A stretch of 64,000 nucleotides of DNA from Rosenbergiella australiborealis. GTDB taxonomy: Bacteria > Pseudomonadota > Gammaproteobacteria > Enterobacterales > Enterobacteriaceae. A program made the position numbers and the translations under genes. A model generated the notes under the pieces. It worked only from the letters and a program-made list of their open reading frames with translations, was not told the DNA's origin and searched no databases. The stretch lies in NCBI RefSeq assembly GCF_018494035.1, contig NZ_JABBFO010000003.1, forward strand, positions 161,687 to 225,686, given 5' to 3'. Shown piece by piece: positions 60,617-64,000 of the stretch (position 1 is the first letter of the stretch; every line of letters begins with the position of its first letter).

Positions 60617-61447
60617 CTAGCGCGTGCGACAATGGCGTCGGTATTCGGAAGGGGAGCGCGCAGTATGTTTACGAAACAATCGACAGAAATAGTTACTGTC
60701 CTCAAAACCACATTGATGGGCGATTTCTTTGATTTTTAGCTCGTATCCGCGCAACATTTTTTTCGCCAACTCCAGTCGTACCGCTGTGAGGTAGTCATTA
60801 AAGCCCATCGATCCCGCTTTCTGAAACAGATGAGAGAGGTAGTTGGGCGTGATATGAAACTGCTTCGCCACACTGTCACGATTCAAGGGTCGAAAAGCAT
60901 TCTCATCAATATAGTCTTTGATTGCCACGTAAAGCGCTTTACTTTTAGTCAGGGTATCGGCCAGATGCGTGAGTTGGTCAATACAGTGGCTGAGTAAGCC
61001 GCTTAGGACAATTTGTGCAGTTGGCATCATAGGGGCTATAGCCAGTTCATTGAGGGCCATAAGCAGATAGGAGCCGGTGCGTGGGCCTAATCTGGCGACA
61101 TGCTGCTTGTGTTGGCTTATCAGTGTCTGCCCATCCCAATGTTGCAGGCTAAAGCCCAGTTTTTGTTTGCTAAATAATATACTTAAAGTGGTTGCAGGCC
61201 CCTCCCACTGCGGCTGGTTCCATTTATCAGCGGGAATATACAAGATGGCCGGTGACAGTAAGCGCGGCTGATCCGGCGGTAAGCAACGATCAATAACCGT
61301 ACCGTCCAACACAATTTCTAAGCGCGGAAAAGGCACACGTAACGCCAGGCTATCGGTAGGCGGTGAATGGGCAGGGAAATACACATTGATAGTGGATTGT
61401 TGGTTGACCAATTGCTCAAGAAGCGCGACAAGATTGAACTCAGGCAT
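60617..61447 (-). CDS. yijO: AraC-family regulator, YijO-like
   Basis: 276 residues from the ATG at 61447, with an aagggag ribosome site 5 bases before; the upstream extension to 61510 is rejected. The N-terminal cupin-like sensing half contains SPAILYIPADKWNQPQWEGPATTLSILFSKQKLGFSLQHWDG. The C-terminal double helix-turn-helix is YDIDENAFRPLNRDSVAKQFHITPNYLSHLFQKAG...IKEIAHQCGFEDSNYFCRLFRKHTARSPSEYRR-type sequence. E. coli yijO also neighbours the frw genes, so it is a plausible regulator of the PTS cluster, or of the divergent dioxygenase gene. Confidence 0.82.
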   Translation of the reverse strand: MPEFNLVALLEQLVNQQSTINVYFPAHSPPTDSLALRVPFPRLEIVLDGTVIDRCLPPDQPRLLSPAILYIPADKWNQPQWEGPATTLSILFSKQKLGFSLQHWDGQTLISQHKQHVARLGPRTGSYLLMALNELAIAPMMPTAQIVLSGLLSHCIDQLTHLADTLTKSKALYVAIKDYIDENAFRPLNRDSVAKQFHITPNYLSHLFQKAGSMGFNDYLTAVRLELAKKMLRGYELKIKEIAHQCGFEDSNYFCRLFRKHTARSPSEYRRHCRTR

Positions 61448-61605
61448 AGTAACTCCCTTATTATTATTCTGGATTTTGCGTCGTCTCACACTTCTTGCGG
61501 GCAGACACAATAATCCAGTGTTGTGTAGCTATCTCATACAGAATATTAACGAGAATTACAGTAATTTTCTTATATGTTGTGAAATAGTTAACAAAAGAGG
61601 TCGAT

Positions 61606-62373
61606 ATGCAAAATCAATCTGCGATATGGCTGGACGCGCTTGGGGCGAATGCTGCACTGACAGACACCATGAAACATGAGTTAGATACATTGGGTTACAC
61701 CATCGTTGAAGGTGTGGCTGATGCGGATTGGTTAGCCGCGATGCGTGAACGTATTGATTATTTGGTGGAGCAGGAAGGGGACCAGCTGGCGATCGAGCAC
61801 CATCAGGAAGCGACCGCAACGCGGGTGGCTAATCTGGTAAATAAAGGCGTGATTTGGGAAAAGGTCTGGTGCCATCCACTGATTTTGTCAGCTTGCCGGT
61901 ATGTGTTTCAAGGCGACTTTAAAGTTTCCAGCCTTAATGCACGTGAGGCGCTGTACAATGGGGGCTTACAACCTTTGCATGCCGATTGGAAAAAACCTCG
62001 TCCGGATTTTCCTAAGGTACATCTCGTTAATACCATTTGGGCGCTCGATGATGTGTGTGCTGATAACGGAGCGCCGCGTATTATCCCTGCGACGCATCTA
62101 CGCCCCGAATTACCCGAGGATATACTGGCCGATACTCATGCCACGCACCCGGATGAAGTCATTTTTACCGCTCCGGCGGGCAGTGTGATGATCTACAATG
62201 CCCACACGTGGCATGGCGGCACAACCAATACCAACGGTGCCCGCCGGCGTGTGTTACATGGCTTATATATTGACCGTGCAGATACGGCACAACAAGATCA
62301 ACAGCGATGGCTAACACCCGAGACGGCAAGCCGTCTGACGCCTGCTCAAAAGTGGTTATTGGATGTGGTCTAA
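61606..62373 (+). CDS. Phytanoyl-CoA dioxygenase (PhyH) family protein
   Basis: A predicted non-haem Fe(II)/2-oxoglutarate oxygenase, 255 residues. The metal triad is H125-x-D127 in LHADWKKP and a distal His in NAHTWHGGT (H200 or H203). The 2-oxoglutarate-binding arginine is likely in the ARRRVLHGLYIDR block near 212-216. PhyH-family enzymes hydroxylate small molecules in both catabolism and natural-product synthesis. It is divergent from the AraC-type gene across 158 bp, suggesting shared regulation. Substrate unknown; no other pathway gene is adjacent. Confidence 0.85.
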   Translation: MQNQSAIWLDALGANAALTDTMKHELDTLGYTIVEGVADADWLAAMRERIDYLVEQEGDQLAIEHHQEATATRVANLVNKGVIWEKVWCHPLILSACRYVFQGDFKVSSLNAREALYNGGLQPLHADWKKPRPDFPKVHLVNTIWALDDVCADNGAPRIIPATHLRPELPEDILADTHATHPDEVIFTAPAGSVMIYNAHTWHGGTTNTNGARRRVLHGLYIDRADTAQQDQQRWLTPETASRLTPAQKWLLDVV

Positions 62374-62826
62374 GACCCATAGTGATCCGCAGCGATATGC
62401 TGCGGATCAGCTTCTCCTGCTTTGGCATAAGCAGAGATCTTGGGGATCCGTTAACGCTTAAATCATTTTCAGATAGGATTTTTAAAGTGTTAATTATTAA
62501 GCGGTTTTCTAAGAAAAATAAGGCGTTGTGCATCTAAAAATATTTCATGCAACACTCTGGAAAATATCTATCACCGTTAACAGAACTACTCAATATAAGG
62601 TTATTACCTGAATCATTCTCTATGTGATGGAATATCTGAAATAGGCTAGGAATGTTCTTGAGTATTCTTGTGATATAACGCAAAGAATTGCGTGAAATCA
62701 CTCAATTTTCTGAAATAGTACTGTATTTGCCCCATATTCGATTGCTAGTGTTGTGGATAAAATTTAATCAGTGCTCGCACCAACGTGTAACAGGATCGTT
62801 ACGCGCTAAATCTGAAAGGGACTCTT
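62374..62826 (+). other. Intergenic region between PhyH gene and two-partner secretion locus
   Basis: A perfect 11-bp stem, tgatccgcagc/gctgcggatca around five bases (62383-62409), lies 10 bases after the dioxygenase stop but has no T-run. Its role as terminator is uncertain. The rest is AT-rich, with no gene that I can support, and presumably carries the tpsBA promoter. Confidence 0.5.
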
Positions 62827-63484
62827 GTGGTATACAACCTCTCTTATCCTCGACGTCGGCTGTTACTGGCGCGATGGCCACTCTCATTAACGGCACAGAG
62901 TAAGGCGTCAACGTCTTCCCTCGATCGTGGATCTCTGCTGATCGGCCAACAAAGGCAGGCGCCTTCTCTGCTAGAGCGTGATCAGGCGCTTATTGATCAG
63001 CAAAACCAGCAACCAGCACTGGAACAACGCCTCGCATTACCGGAACCGACTATTCGCTTATCACTCGCTAATCACTCTGCGCAGCAACAAGGGTTTCCTC
63101 AAGAAAATCCTTGTTTCCCACTAACAACTATCACGCTCTCTGGGGGCGATGCATTCCCACGATGGCTTCAACTTCAACGTATCGCCAATACCGCAGCGGG
63201 GCAGTGCTTGGGAAGCCAAGGGATTAACCTATTAATACGTCGCTTACAAAATCGGCTGCTGGATCAGGGTTATCTAACAACGCGGGTTCTGGCCCCAGAG
63301 CAAGATCTCACCTAGGGGTTCTACTCAACTACTGGGACATCATCTTGCCGGAAGCGTGTTAGGTGTTCGAGGACAAGTGTTATCAACGGCGTATGACACC
63401 TTTATCGGTGTTCCTTTATCAGCCCCGCCAGGTTTTAGGCAAGACCCCGTCACCTTTGGCTTTACGGTAAATTGGGTTTATTGA
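62827..63484 (+). pseudogene. TpsB/ShlB-type outer-membrane transporter, internally deleted
   Basis: Two-partner secretion transporters (about 550 residues) thread a TpsA exoprotein through a 16-strand barrel. Here a GTG at 62827 opens a frame with a signal-like start, a Gln-rich spacer and the POTRA hallmark CFPLTTITLSGG...CLGSQGINLLIRRLQNRLLDQGYLTTRVLAPEQDL, then hits a stop at 63313. In another frame, 63318-63484 encodes the family's C-terminal end: GSTQLLGHHLAGSVLGVRG then FRQDPVTFGFTVNWVY-stop. About 350 barrel residues are missing between the two pieces. It should be non-functional. The tpsA gene starts 10 bases later. Confidence 0.88.
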
Positions 63485-63494
63485 GGATTCAAGG

Positions 63495-64000
63495 ATGAAT
63501 AAAAATTGCTATCGCATTATTTTCAATCGAGCCAGAGGGATGCTGATGGTTGTCGCCGATATTACGATGGCCGCTCATGCACTGACGGCACCTTGTGCGC
63601 GACAAAAACGCCCTGTTTCATCGGCCTCTTTTCGCCTCACTCGACTCAGTTTCGGGTTACTGCTGGCCGTTGGCGGTATCAGTTTCCCCGTGCATGCAAA
63701 AATTATTGCCGACCCGCAAGCATCATCCGCTCAACAACCGAGCGTCTTGCAGACGGCGAATGGTATTGAGCAGATTAATATTCAGCCGCCAAGTGCCGCG
63801 GGGGTCTCGCATAATAAATATGTGCAGTTTGATGTCGAGGATCGTGGCGCAATTTTAAATAATGGGCGTACGCACAGCCAGACTGAGCTTGCCGGCTATG
63901 TGGCAGCCAATCCCTATCTCGCAAAAGGGGAGGCTAAGGTTATCCTTAATGAAGTCAATAGTCGTGACCCCTCGCGGCTAAACGGTATGTTGGAGGTAGC
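63495..64000 (+). CDS. TpsA filamentous haemagglutinin / CdiA-type exoprotein, N-terminus, runs off window
   Basis: The ATG at 63495 (ribosome site gagga at 63483-63487) opens a frame of 168 codons to the window end with no stop. It starts with the extended signal peptide region of large TpsA proteins (MNKNCYRIIFNRARGMLMVVAD), followed by a second hydrophobic segment (FGLLLAVGGISFPVHA, cleavage near residue 68). The TPS secretion domain begins with GIEQINIQPPSAAGVSHNKY, FDVEDRGAILNN and LAGYVAANPYL, then KVILNEVNSRDPSRLNG. These are the standard haemagglutination-activity-domain motifs. Whether it is an adhesin or a contact-dependent toxin cannot be told, as the C-terminus is outside. Its transporter gene is broken. 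Confidence 0.9.
   Translation, partial: MNKNCYRIIFNRARGMLMVVADITMAAHALTAPCARQKRPVSSASFRLTRLSFGLLLAVGGISFPVHAKIIADPQASSAQQPSVLQTANGIEQINIQPPSAAGVSHNKYVQFDVEDRGAILNNGRTHSQTELAGYVAANPYLAKGEAKVILNEVNSRDPSRLNGMLEV

Overview
The window is a stretch of chromosome from a gamma-proteobacterium of the order Enterobacterales. The order cdd, metG, mrp, yegS, trhP, yegD, udk, dcd, asmA, galF, gnd, the his operon, yeeZ, plaP, sbcB, dacD, yeeA, tmaR runs parallel to the 44-48 min part of the Escherichia coli map, and many proteins match their E. coli counterparts in length and motifs. Base composition looks moderate, with AT-rich accessory patches. Several gains and losses against E. coli suggest a non-E. 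coli genus, possibly an Erwiniaceae-like lineage, but the genus cannot be fixed from this sequence.

Region 1 (1-12.3 kb): cdd (cut by the window edge), metG and mrp are core genes. They are followed by the peroxide-detoxifying pair ahpC-ahpF and a loose set of accessory metabolic genes: a YddG-type exporter, an exported DUF4056-like protein, an orphan idnO with a CRP site, an orphan dsdA, and a small lipoprotein resembling type VI immunity lipoproteins. Region 2 (12.2-25.2 kb): yegS, trhP, yegD, a PAP2 phosphatase, udk, dcd and asmA, then galF-galE-gnd. The O-antigen or capsule locus normally found between galF and gnd is reduced to galE. A lone Wzm/Wzt-type ABC exporter sits on the other strand between gnd and his. 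Region 3 (25.2-32.6 kb): a complete hisGDCBHAFI operon with overlapping genes, preceded by a His-rich leader peptide, an attenuator and a recognisable promoter.

Region 4 (32.7-41.8 kb): yeeZ, plaP with a possible 57-codon leader ORF, a DUF903 lipoprotein, sbcB, a decayed tyrosine integrase next to an unknown gene, dacD, yeeA and tmaR. Region 5 (41.9-52.3 kb): two linked operons arranged around a LysR regulator. One encodes a flavin monooxygenase, a RidA-like protein, a DUF1028 protein and an M20 deacylase. The other encodes an amino-acid ABC importer with permease and ATPase fused, its binding protein, a class II aldolase-like enzyme, a D-2-hydroxyacid dehydrogenase and an amino-acid permease. 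Together they look like an uptake and breakdown pathway for a modified amino acid whose substrate is unknown.

Region 6 (52.6-64 kb): a formate/nitrite-family channel; a two-gene ComF-like phosphoribosyltransferase plus SLOG-like cassette between two 79-bp direct repeats; a fructose-type PTS (frwC, frwB, a second IIB, and the three-domain PtsA) with a YijO-like AraC regulator; a PhyH dioxygenase; and a two-partner secretion locus. In that last locus the TpsB transporter has lost its middle while the start of the FHA/CdiA-type exoprotein is open to the window edge. The strongest candidate for an undescribed system is the phosphoribosyltransferase/SLOG cassette, followed by the monooxygenase/RidA/DUF1028/M20 catabolic region.
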